Shown: positions 7,654 to 13,626 of the stretch, in pieces | Layout: every line of letters begins with the position of its first letter | Numbering within the stretch: the stretch's first letter is position 1 | Source: Paraclostridium ghonii | GTDB taxonomy: Bacteria > Bacillota > Clostridia > Peptostreptococcales > Peptostreptococcaceae | Length of the DNA stretch: 13,626 nt | Direction of reading: 5' to 3' | Assembly: GCF_023653455.1 (NCBI RefSeq) | Contig: NZ_JAKEDR010000088.1 | Location: 1-13,626, forward strand | Made by a program: the position numbers and the translations under genes | Notes under the pieces: generated by a model | Told to the model about the DNA's origin: nothing | The model's input: only the letters and a program-made list of their open reading frames with translations | Database searches by the model: none

Positions 7654-8172
7654 CTAAGCTAAAGCTTTTGAAATTTCAGGATTTTTAAATATAAATTTAA
7701 CTATAATAGGTATAAATATTATTTGTATTAACATTCCTGGTATAGCTTGTCCTAAGCTTCCAAATACATATAGCATAGGATTTACTTTAGGAGCTATTGT
7801 AAGTGATACTAAATAAGCTCCTAACAACGCAAATAATCTCCCTCCTATCATCGCACCTATTAAAGATATGTAAATTTTCTTTGTTTTTTTAAATAATAAT
7901 CCAGTTATTAGTCCATATGCAAAAAGTTCAAATGCCATTATAGGCATTACTGGAATTATTGGCGGCATACCCGTCATAACCCCACTTAATATAGGCGTTA
8001 CTATCCCTATAATGCCTCCACAAACTGGTCCTAATAAAAATCCTGCAATTAATACTGGTATATGCATAGGTAAAAATATTTGCCCTGCTAAGTTAACTGT
8101 GTGAAATACCATAGGCAATATTACTCCAAAAGCAATAAACAAACCTGATAAAACTATTTTTTTGTTACTCAT
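7654..8172 (-). CDS. ECF transporter S component (substrate-binding membrane subunit)
   Basis: A 172-aa, very hydrophobic protein with about five to six membrane segments (residues about 5-25, 36-56, 58-68, 75-95, 102-126 and 140-162). The region LPMHIPVLIAGFLLGPVCGG, TPILSGVMTGMPP and MAFELFAYGLITGLLF matches the vitamin-type ECF substrate-binding (S) subunit family (ECF_trnsprt). Such subunits bind a vitamin or cofactor precursor and dock onto a shared EcfA-EcfA'-EcfT module, which is not in this window; it is therefore an orphan group-II S component. The substrate is uncertain. A GGGGGG ribosome-binding site precedes the ATG by 8 nt. It starts 15 bp after the methyltransferase stop, so the two form an operon and their substrates may be linked. 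Confidence 0.85.
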   Translation of the reverse strand: MSNKKIVLSGLFIAFGVILPMVFHTVNLAGQIFLPMHIPVLIAGFLLGPVCGGIIGIVTPILSGVMTGMPPIIPVMPIMAFELFAYGLITGLLFKKTKKIYISLIGAMIGGRLFALLGAYLVSLTIAPKVNPMLYVFGSLGQAIPGMLIQIIFIPIIVKFIFKNPEISKALA

Positions 8173-8187
8173 AAAAAATCCCCCCTG

Positions 8188-8778
8188 TTAATTCTTATTT
8201 ATGACTAAGTAGTAAATCTCATCATTTTCAAATGCATCTACCACTTTCAATCCTATATCTTCAAATAAAGATTTTTGTTTTTTTACATCTATTAATCTAT
8301 CTTCACTAACGCATTCATCTTTTTGTTTGTGCATATTATTTAAAAACTCCCTACTATTTGAATGAGCTATAATAAGTTGTCCATTTATTTTCAAGTTTTT
8401 TTCAACTAGTTTTTTTATAGTATTGGTTTTATTTTTTAAATGTGGGAACATAGAATACAAAACAATACTATCGTAAGTTTCATAAATTCCATCTTTTTCT
8501 ACATCTAATAATTCAAAATGTACATTTTCTACATTTTCAAACTTTTCCCTTGCTACATCAAGCATTCCTTTTGAAATATCTACTCCCTTTATGTAACCAC
8601 TAGGATTTAACCTTTTTAAAAAAGGTATTAATACTCCTGTTCCTGTACCTATATCTAAAACATCTGATTTGTCATTTATATTTACCTTAGATAATAGTAC
8701 ATTTATTTTTTCTTCATTAACTTCAATAATATTGTCCCATTCTTTGGATATATTATTAAAAAACTCGACTTGATTCAT
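8188..8778 (-). CDS. class I SAM-dependent methyltransferase
   Basis: A 196-aa protein with a complete SAM-binding core: motif I VLDIGTGTGVLIPFL (residues about 40-54), the acidic post-I residue in GVDISKGML (Asp67), motif II in FELLDVEKDG, and a later strand QLIIAHSNSREFLNNMH (about 134-150). The His- and Arg-containing AHSNSRE patch, with a following His, probably lines the substrate site; what it methylates is not known. The start at 8778 is chosen because an AGGGGATG Shine-Dalgarno ends 6 nt before it; the in-frame ATG at 8787 is inside that site. It is the first gene of an operon with the ECF S component. A perfect promoter lies upstream, but a strong terminator hairpin sits between promoter and gene. 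Confidence 0.88.
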   Translation of the reverse strand: MNQVEFFNNISKEWDNIIEVNEEKINVLLSKVNINDKSDVLDIGTGTGVLIPFLKRLNPSGYIKGVDISKGMLDVAREKFENVENVHFELLDVEKDGIYETYDSIVLYSMFPHLKNKTNTIKKLVEKNLKINGQLIIAHSNSREFLNNMHKQKDECVSEDRLIDVKKQKSLFEDIGLKVVDAFENDEIYYLVINKN

Positions 8779-8801
8779 TCTACTCATCCCCTTTTAAATA
8801 C

Positions 8802-8843
8802 AAAAAAAGTCATGAAGGCTTTTAGCCTTCATGACTTTTTTTT
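8802..8843. terminator. strong bidirectional terminator in the methyltransferase leader
   Basis: AAGTCATGAAGGCT pairs with AGCCTTCATGACTT around a TTT loop. With the flanking A and T tracts the stem is about 19 bp and perfect, and it has a T-run on both strands. It lies 60 bp after the iron-sulfur subunit stop, so it should end the molybdenum hydroxylase transcript. It is also downstream of the consensus promoter at 8866-8894 and 24 bp before the methyltransferase start, so it lies in that gene's leader. Confidence 0.92.
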
Positions 8844-8865
8844 AATAATTTCATAATATACTTAC

Positions 8866-8894
8866 ATTATAAAATGTTTAATATAATTTGTCAA
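8866..8894 (-). promoter_or_regulatory. perfect-consensus sigma-A promoter
   Basis: On the minus strand, TTGACA (8889-8894) and TATAAT (8866-8871) are separated by exactly 17 bp, matching the housekeeping consensus at all twelve positions. Transcription would start near 8859 and reach the terminator hairpin after about 16 nt. It should serve the methyltransferase-ECF operon, or make a short terminated RNA of about 55-60 nt. Confidence 0.85.
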
Positions 8895-8903
8895 ATTATA
8901 CCA

Positions 8904-9377
8904 TTATTTACATTCTTTCTTTAATACCCATTTTATAGCTTTACTTATTTCATTATAACTAGTGCATCTACATAAATTGCTAGATAACCATTCATCTATT
9001 ATATCATCACTAGCATTAGGATTCATTGTTATTAAACCCTGACAATTCATTATAAATCCACAAGTACAAAATCCACACTGAAATCCAGCTTTTTCTATAA
9101 ATGCTTTTTGTATCGGAGTCTCTTTTAATCCTTCTATTGTAATGATTTTTTTACCTATAGACTCTACTGCTAATGTAATACATGATTTAATCGGAATCCC
9201 ATCAATAAGTACAGTACAAGACCCACAATCTCCATTTTCACACCCAGCCTTAGCACCTGTTAATCCTAACTTATCTCTAATTACATTTAATAAAGTATCT
9301 GAGGGCTTTACAATTACATTTTTATCTTCTCCATTTATGTTTAAACTAATATTTGCAAATTCTTTATATTCAATCAA
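8904..9377 (-). CDS. molybdenum hydroxylase 2Fe-2S subunit (xanthine dehydrogenase family)
   Basis: A 157-aa subunit with two [2Fe-2S] domains and standard length. The plant-type ferredoxin cysteines are Cys46, Cys51, Cys54 (CENGDCGSC) and Cys66. The helical-domain cysteines are Cys101, Cys104 (QCGFC) and Cys136, Cys138 (LCRC). It passes electrons between the molybdenum centre and FAD. The usual proline in QCGxCTPG is Cys106 here, an odd substitution. The start is TTG at 9377, directly after the TGA of the FAD subunit; an AGGGGTGG ribosome-binding site ends 5 nt upstream and no in-frame ATG fits. It is the last gene of a three-gene operon and is followed by a strong terminator. Confidence 0.92.
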   Translation of the reverse strand: MIEYKEFANISLNINGEDKNVIVKPSDTLLNVIRDKLGLTGAKAGCENGDCGSCTVLIDGIPIKSCITLAVESIGKKIITIEGLKETPIQKAFIEKAGFQCGFCTCGFIMNCQGLITMNPNASDDIIDEWLSSNLCRCTSYNEISKAIKWVLKKECK

Positions 9378-10211
9378 TCATTCCACCCCTAAATTATTTA
9401 ATATATCTATAAGGTTGTTTTTTAATACAAACCTTCTATATTCAGATGAACCCTGAACATCATTTATAATCTTATATGGTATTGCACTTATTGCATTGTT
9501 TATTCTTTCAATCTTAGAAACACCACTATCATTTAGTTTATCCTCTACTTGCTTTGATCTAAAAGGAAAGTCACATATTCCACTAAATGCAACTCTAATT
9601 TTATCATTTAAACTTAATGCTGCTGTGCTTACTAAAGGATAATCTATTTTTGCAAATTTTGTTTCTCTTGTATATGTACTTCTTAAATTTGCATAATTTT
9701 TATTTAATATAAAATTAACTATAAATTCACCTTGATTTAGATTTAATTTATTTGAAAAATTAGAATTTAAATCTACTTTTTTCAAACCACGTTCACTTGC
9801 AATAGTAAGATATGTATCAGAAATTAAAAAAGGTAAAATAGCTTCTTTATATTTAATATTTCCGCATATGTTTCCTCCAACAGTTATCTTATTTCTTGTT
9901 GTCAAGTCTGATATTCCTTTTGCTTTGTTGCTTAATAGTTGAAAAAAATGAGTATTTTCTATTGTGGCTAATGTTATACAAGAGCCTATAACTATATCAT
10001 CATTTTTTATACCTAATTCATTACACTCTAAAATCCCTTTAATATCTATTATTGATTTTGGTTTAATAAATCCACGTGTAGAGCTAGTTATAATTTCAGT
10101 TCCTCCTGAATAATAAATAGGTTCTTTATTGTTATAATTTAAATATTTAAAAATATTTATTGCCTCTTTAATATTATCAGGTTTATAGTACTCAAAATCA
10201 AATGGAATCAA
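9378..10211 (-). CDS. molybdenum hydroxylase FAD-binding subunit
   Basis: A protein of about 277 aa with the CO-dehydrogenase/xanthine-dehydrogenase FAD fold. The N-terminal FAD-binding loop reads YYSGGTEIITSS. A second FAD contact is TTRNKITVGGNICGN. The C-terminal part (about 160-277) is the usual FAD-subunit C domain. It takes electrons from the iron-sulfur subunit and passes them to NAD or another acceptor. The start is placed at the TTG at 10211, whose TG overlaps the TGA of the Mo subunit gene; a GAGGGGG ribosome-binding site lies 7 nt upstream. An earlier in-frame TTG at 10238 has no such site and would add nine residues. The tight overlap means translational coupling with the Mo subunit. 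Confidence 0.88.
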   Translation of the reverse strand: MIPFDFEYYKPDNIKEAINIFKYLNYNNKEPIYYSGGTEIITSSTRGFIKPKSIIDIKGILECNELGIKNDDIVIGSCITLATIENTHFFQLLSNKAKGISDLTTRNKITVGGNICGNIKYKEAILPFLISDTYLTIASERGLKKVDLNSNFSNKLNLNQGEFIVNFILNKNYANLRSTYTRETKFAKIDYPLVSTAALSLNDKIRVAFSGICDFPFRSKQVEDKLNDSGVSKIERINNAISAIPYKIINDVQGSSEYRRFVLKNNLIDILNNLGVE

Positions 10212-12529
10212 AACTTTTCCCCCTCTTTTATCTCCCAAATACTTTGAGGAGTTATTGGCAACTTATTTATATTTATTTTTAATGCCTTTGATATAGCATT
10301 TGATAGAGCTGCTGGTATTCCTATAATTCCATGTTCAGTTATAGACCTACTTCCATAAGTTGATTCTACATCTTTAGTTTCTACAAACTTGACGATACAC
10401 TTAGGCCTATCCATATATCTATTGATTCTATACAACCTTAATATATTATTTTTAACAATTCCATTATCATCAAATATATAAGCTTCTTTTGTAGCCCAGT
10501 TTATCCCCATACTCATTCCGCCTGCAATTTGACTTTTATCTATTTTAGGATTTATAACTGTACCAGCATCAATTACAGTTATAGCTTTTAATATTTTATA
10601 TTGAAAAGTTTTTTTGTCTATTTCAATTTGTACAGCTTGAGCTCCTACTGTAAATGACATTCCTGGAACTCCTTTACCAGTATCTTTATCTAGTTTAGTA
10701 AGTCCCCTTGATATAAACGTTCCTCTTCCTATAATCTGTCCCCCTATTGCATTTCCGTTTGGATATGTATATCCTAAAGCAATATCTTTTATATTTATAT
10801 ATGTATTCTCATCATTATTTAAATAAACTTTTCCATGTTTTACTGTTAAATCATCGTATGAACATCTAAAAATTATCTTTGCAATTTCTTTGATTTGACT
10901 TATTGCATCATCACAAGCTCTAACTACAGCCCTTCCTACCAGTAACATACTTCTGCTTGCCGCTGTTTTCCAAGTATATGGAGATGTTTTAGTATTAACA
11001 TCCATAATAACATTAACTTCATTTATATCTATATCAAATTTCTCCGCTACAACTTGAGCGATATTGGACTTAGTTCCTTGCCCAAGTTCTATAATTGGAC
11101 AATTCACATTTATGCTGCCGTTTATGTTAAAAGTTATAATAGCCCCTCCCCCTGCATTGGTTGGTGTTGATGAGTTTTTCCAAAAACAACTTATTCCAGT
11201 TGAAATTACTTTGTTGTTTTCGCAAATGTTTTCTTCTTCGATTAAATCAGACAACTTCTCTATACATTTTAATAGTGATCCTAAATTGCTGTTTGTAAGT
11301 AACTGTTGAGTTGGACTTAAATCTCCTGGTTGAATTGCATTTATTAACCTTAATTCAATAGGATCTATATTGAGCTTCTTAGATAAAATATCTAGCGTTC
11401 TCTCTATTGCAAATGTAAATTCTCCATGTCCAAATCCTCTAAATGCACTAGCATAAGGATGATTTGTATACATTGTAAAAGAGTCGCAATATACATTTTC
11501 AATGTTATATGGCCCAGTACAATCAGATGCTGCTGCTGTACTAATTTTAGCTCCTCTATCTGAGTAAGCCCCACCGTCAAAATAATAATTAAGTTTTGCA
11601 GCTTTTAATTTTCCATTTTTTAAACAACCAAATTTAACCGTAGCTTTTAATCCTATGTGCACTGGTGATGTAACCATGTCTTCTTCTCTAGTGTTAATTA
11701 CCTTTACTTTTCTCCCGCCTACTGATTTAGATGCTAAATATCCTATAAACTCTAGATTAGTACCTACCTTACCCCCAAATCCTCCTCCAACAAAAGAAAC
11801 CTTTACGGTGATTTTATTTATATCTATATTAAAAACTTCACTAATATCTGATTGAACTGTAAATGGAGCTTGTGATGAAGTTTCTATTATCACATCATCA
11901 TCTTGGGTTATTGATACAATACAAGATCTAACTTCCATAGCAACATGATCTGATTGAGGTATAAAATATGTTTGCTCTACAACAACATCACTTTCTTCAA
12001 ATGCTTGTTCTATGTTTCCTTTTCTTATTTTACTTTCATTTGCAATATTGGTGTTATTTACAGGATGGATATCAGAATTAAATTTGTAATTTAAAATATT
12101 TTCATGAACTAGAGGATAGTTATTGCTTTGAGCATCTTCAATTGAATTTATAACTTTTAATGGTTCGTATTCTACTTTTACTAAACTCGCACCTTTTAAT
12201 GCATCTTTATATGTATCAGCTACAACAACTGCTACTAATTCTCCATAGTATCTCACCTTATCTTTTGCTATTATAGGTCTATCCATTATTGTTGACCCTG
12301 TTAAATAATCATAGTCCTTACCTATTAATACAGATCGTACACCTTTACTTTCTTTTGCTTTTTCTATGTTTATAGATTTTATATTAGCGTGCGCATAGTT
12401 ACTTTTTACAAAAGCTGTGTACAATAATCCTGGAGATATATAGTCATCAGTATATAAAGCTTTACCAGTTACTTTTTTGCATGAATCTTTTCTATCAAAT
12501 GACTTTCCAATTATATTAAATTCTCCCAT
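10208..12529 (-). CDS. molybdenum hydroxylase, molybdopterin-binding large subunit
   Basis: A 773-aa protein of the xanthine dehydrogenase/aldehyde oxidase large-subunit family, usual length. The N-terminal a/b-hammerhead domain includes GKALYTDDY and VRYYGELVAVVVAD. Molybdopterin and active-site segments are GGGFGGK (248-254), SAFRGFG (361-367, substrate-site Arg) and LGQGTKSN (482-489). The catalytic base glutamate is probably Glu732, in RSITEHG rather than the common KGVGE, a divergent context. The family hydroxylates N-heterocycles or aldehydes using water; purine, nicotinate-type or aldehyde substrates all remain possible. The ATG follows GGAG by 8 nt. It is the first gene of the operon. 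No molybdenum-cofactor synthesis, sulfuration or purine-catabolism gene lies in the window, so the substrate cannot be set by context. Confidence 0.92.
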   Translation of the reverse strand: MGEFNIIGKSFDRKDSCKKVTGKALYTDDYISPGLLYTAFVKSNYAHANIKSINIEKAKESKGVRSVLIGKDYDYLTGSTIMDRPIIAKDKVRYYGELVAVVVADTYKDALKGASLVKVEYEPLKVINSIEDAQSNNYPLVHENILNYKFNSDIHPVNNTNIANESKIRKGNIEQAFEESDVVVEQTYFIPQSDHVAMEVRSCIVSITQDDDVIIETSSQAPFTVQSDISEVFNIDINKITVKVSFVGGGFGGKVGTNLEFIGYLASKSVGGRKVKVINTREEDMVTSPVHIGLKATVKFGCLKNGKLKAAKLNYYFDGGAYSDRGAKISTAAASDCTGPYNIENVYCDSFTMYTNHPYASAFRGFGHGEFTFAIERTLDILSKKLNIDPIELRLINAIQPGDLSPTQQLLTNSNLGSLLKCIEKLSDLIEEENICENNKVISTGISCFWKNSSTPTNAGGGAIITFNINGSINVNCPIIELGQGTKSNIAQVVAEKFDIDINEVNVIMDVNTKTSPYTWKTAASRSMLLVGRAVVRACDDAISQIKEIAKIIFRCSYDDLTVKHGKVYLNNDENTYINIKDIALGYTYPNGNAIGGQIIGRGTFISRGLTKLDKDTGKGVPGMSFTVGAQAVQIEIDKKTFQYKILKAITVIDAGTVINPKIDKSQIAGGMSMGINWATKEAYIFDDNGIVKNNILRLYRINRYMDRPKCIVKFVETKDVESTYGSRSITEHGIIGIPAALSNAISKALKININKLPITPQSIWEIKEGEKF

Positions 12530-12564
12530 ATAAATTACTCCATTCTTAATTCTCAGTATAATAG

Positions 12565-12613
12565 ATATGCTATATCAAATATTTGTATTCTAGAAATATT
12601 TGATATAGCATAT
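12565..12613. repeat. perfect 20-bp inverted repeat between the DUF2809 and Mo-subunit genes
   Basis: Arms 12565-12584 and 12594-12613 are exactly complementary over 20 bp around a 9-nt loop. On the minus strand the hairpin starts 19 bp after the DUF2809 stop, which fits a terminator, but only scattered T residues follow (ATCTATTATACT) instead of a T-run. It also covers the place where the Mo-subunit promoter is expected; a TATACT at 12555-12560 could be its -10. It may be an atypical terminator, an operator, or both. Confidence 0.7.
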
Positions 12614-12631
12614 TTATTAGTTTAAAATCAT

Positions 12632-13006
12632 TTATATTTTAGCTAACTTATTTATTATTGCCCCCAAAATTATACCTATTGAGTAACTTATTAAATCCTC
12701 AAATAAAAAACCATGCCCTAATATAAGACCTCCAATTGTAGTTGATCTAATATTATTTATCCAATCAGCTTGATATAATTGGCTTATTTCTATTGAGAAT
12801 GAAAATATTATAGATAATATCAAGGTTTTTATTATCTTTAATTTTGGATTTAAAAATCTAAATCCAAAATATACCATCATAGCCCACATCATGTCCCCTA
12901 CAAATGGTGCAATACTTTTAGGGAATATATACATATATTTTCTTGATAGTAGTCCCATAATCATTACAACTGCTGTAATTATTAAGTATATTAGTCGTTT
13001 TTTCAT
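12632..13006 (-). CDS. DUF2809 family membrane protein
   Basis: About 124 aa from the ATG at 13006, with four probable membrane segments (about residues 3-19, 31-44, 55-70 and 100-120). The pattern FVGDMMWAMMVYFGFRFLNP, then EISQLYQADWINNIRSTTIG and GLILGHGFLFEDLISYSIGI, is characteristic of the DUF2809 family, whose function is unknown. An in-frame ATG at 13030 would add eight residues (MEYPYLKK), but those bases belong to the IS605-like element and have no ribosome-binding site. The 13006 start begins MKKRLIYLI as expected. No clear Shine-Dalgarno precedes either ATG, so expression may be weak or altered by the insertion. If the element is removed in thought, the start lies about 20 bp below the 50-aa membrane gene. 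Confidence 0.8.
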   Translation of the reverse strand: MKKRLIYLIITAVVMIMGLLSRKYMYIFPKSIAPFVGDMMWAMMVYFGFRFLNPKLKIIKTLILSIIFSFSIEISQLYQADWINNIRSTTIGGLILGHGFLFEDLISYSIGIILGAIINKLAKI

Positions 13007-13015
13007 CTTTTTGAG

Positions 13016-13322
13016 GTAAGGATACTCCATCTTCAGCTAAGCTAAGTGGAGAGGAATTACAGACCCGTAGGGCTTATATTTCCTATAATTTCCTTACGCA
13101 CTCCCTTTCTAAAGTATTGTATAATAATTATATATTTACTAAGAGAAAACCGTTGTGTAAAAGGCACTCTTAGATATATTAGAGTAAACTCTAATATTTG
13201 GGCAATTGTCAATTTGCCTATCGTAACCTAGATTTGAGGAAGGAGATACTTAGTATCGTATACTTCGTGTACTAGAGTTACAAGCTCCCACTTCAAGCGT
13301 AGCTAAGTGGTGAGTTATTGAC
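13016..13322 (+). mobile_element. IS200/IS605-like miniature element with structured RNA-like interior
   Basis: Each end carries a bulged hairpin with related sequence: left 13025-13051 (CTCCA-t-CTT ... AAG-TGGAG) and right 13285-13314 (CTC-CCACTT ... AAGTGG-t-GAG). Both contain AGCTAAGTGG. Such subterminal imperfect palindromes are typical of IS200/IS605 elements. TTGAG lies just outside the left end (13011-13015) and TTGAC closes the right end (13318-13322), like the target and cleavage pentanucleotides of that family. The exact borders are inferred. There is no tnpA or tnpB, so it would be non-autonomous. The interior has several perfect stems (see the ncRNA entry). Confidence 0.7.
13139..13314 (+). 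ncRNA. candidate omega-RNA-like (TnpB guide scaffold remnant) structure
   Basis: Stems seen in order: CTAAGAG/CTCTTAG (13139-13145 with 13167-13173); a 9-bp ATATTAGAG/CTCTAATAT with TAAA loop (13176-13197); GGCAA/TTGCC (13201-13218); and a closing stem GTAACCTAG/CTAGaGTTAC (13223-13231 with 13272-13281). The closing stem encloses hairpins at 13245-13257 and 13258-13272. The end-hairpin at 13285-13314 follows. In IS605-family elements the right end encodes the RNA guide scaffold of TnpB, with the guide taken from the flank. Assignment here rests on position and structure only. The orientation is assumed from the element ends. Confidence 0.4.
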
Positions 13323-13328
13323 GTAATT

Positions 13329-13481
13329 TTATTGATGCTCAGTTGTTATAACTCTAAGACCCAATAAAGCTAATCCTAAAAGCATTATTGCTACCATATA
13401 TTGTTGTGAAAGTAAATAAAATAAAGTTAAAAAAGCAAAAAAATGTAGCAGTAGTATAATTGCATTTTTTATTTCTTGCAT
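13329..13481 (-). CDS. 50-aa membrane peptide
   Basis: The ATG at 13481 follows an AGGAG site by about 7 nt, a strong ribosome-binding site. The 50-aa product has two hydrophobic stretches: residues 7-25 (AIILLLHFFAFLTLFYLLS) and 28-45 (YMVAIMLLGLALLGLRVI). They are joined by SQQ, so it is probably a two-helix hairpin in the membrane with a short polar tail (TTEHQ). I do not recognise the family. The stop is 6 bp from the right end of the IS605-like element, and the DUF2809 gene lies beyond it on the same strand; before the insertion the two were probably neighbours in one operon. Confidence 0.7.
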   Translation of the reverse strand: MQEIKNAIILLLHFFAFLTLFYLLSQQYMVAIMLLGLALLGLRVITTEHQ

Positions 13482-13626
13482 GATTTTTCTCCTAATAATA
13501 AGTGTAGTTAATATTATCTATTCTAATTTTAATTTAATTGTGAAAATATTTTTTATATAATTTAAGTATATAACCAAAATTATTTTGTATAGATTTTAAA
13601 TTTTTAATATCTATTTTATTATATTA

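Noticed and set aside
10212..10238. Longer start for the FAD subunit at TTG 10238
   Set aside because: It has no ribosome-binding site, and the extra nine codons overlap the Mo-subunit end; the TTG at 10211 has GAGGGGG 7 nt upstream.
13046..13231. 61-aa plus-strand ORF
   Set aside because: It lies wholly inside the structured IS605-like element, has no ribosome-binding site and no recognisable protein pattern.
13016..13322. Group I intron or IStron (IS605 plus intron), or a housekeeping RNA such as 6S, tmRNA or RNase P RNA
   Set aside because: I could not find the conserved group I P/Q/R/S core elements, nor signature sequences of tmRNA or RNase P RNA. The paired end hairpins fit an IS605-type element better.

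Overview
The window is very AT-rich. Every convincing gene lies on the minus strand, with Gram-positive ribosome-binding sites (AGGAGG, GGGGG and AGGGGATG types). Gene content (a TldD/TldE pair, a clostridial methyl-accepting chemotaxis protein, an ECF S component, a three-subunit molybdenum hydroxylase and a DUF2809 protein) and codon use suggest an anaerobic low-GC Firmicute, most likely Peptostreptococcaceae or a related Clostridia. This placement is an inference; there is no rRNA or species marker. Everything below is read in the transcribed direction, from high to low coordinates.

Right end (13626 to 12532): a 50-aa membrane peptide gene is followed 6 bp later by a compact, highly structured element of about 307 bp (about 13016-13322). 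Its end hairpins look like those of IS200/IS605-family transposons, but it encodes no transposase. It abuts a DUF2809 membrane-protein gene, whose apparent first eight codons come from the element. A perfect 20-bp inverted repeat follows.

Molybdenum hydroxylase operon (12529 to 8904): Mo subunit, FAD subunit and 2Fe-2S subunit of the xanthine dehydrogenase family, tightly coupled, with two consecutive TTG start codons. A strong bidirectional intrinsic terminator follows. A perfect-consensus promoter (TTGACA, 17 bp, TATAAT) lies between the operon and that terminator, so the terminator is also in the leader of the next operon.

Methyltransferase and ECF operon (8778 to 7654): a class I SAM-dependent methyltransferase and an ECF-transporter S component, closed by a terminator. 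The next cluster (7522 to 5358) holds a DAO-type FAD oxidoreductase, an O6-alkylguanine-DNA alkyltransferase, and a protein with a DUF134/UPF0251-like helix-turn-helix joined to a zinc ribbon. The zinc-ribbon gene's stop codon is inside the terminator hairpin.

Left part (5003 to 1): a monocistronic chemoreceptor gene with its own terminator; the tldD-pmbA (tldE) pair, translationally coupled; a 39-aa basic/hydrophobic peptide gene with a good ribosome-binding site just downstream of the protease genes; and possibly the start of a secreted protein at the window edge.

No rRNA, tRNA, CRISPR array, prophage gene or recognisable riboswitch was seen. The most notable items are the promoter-before-terminator arrangement at 8802-8894, the IS605-like structured element at 13016-13322, the small peptide gene beside tldD/tldE, and the HTH plus zinc-ribbon protein.
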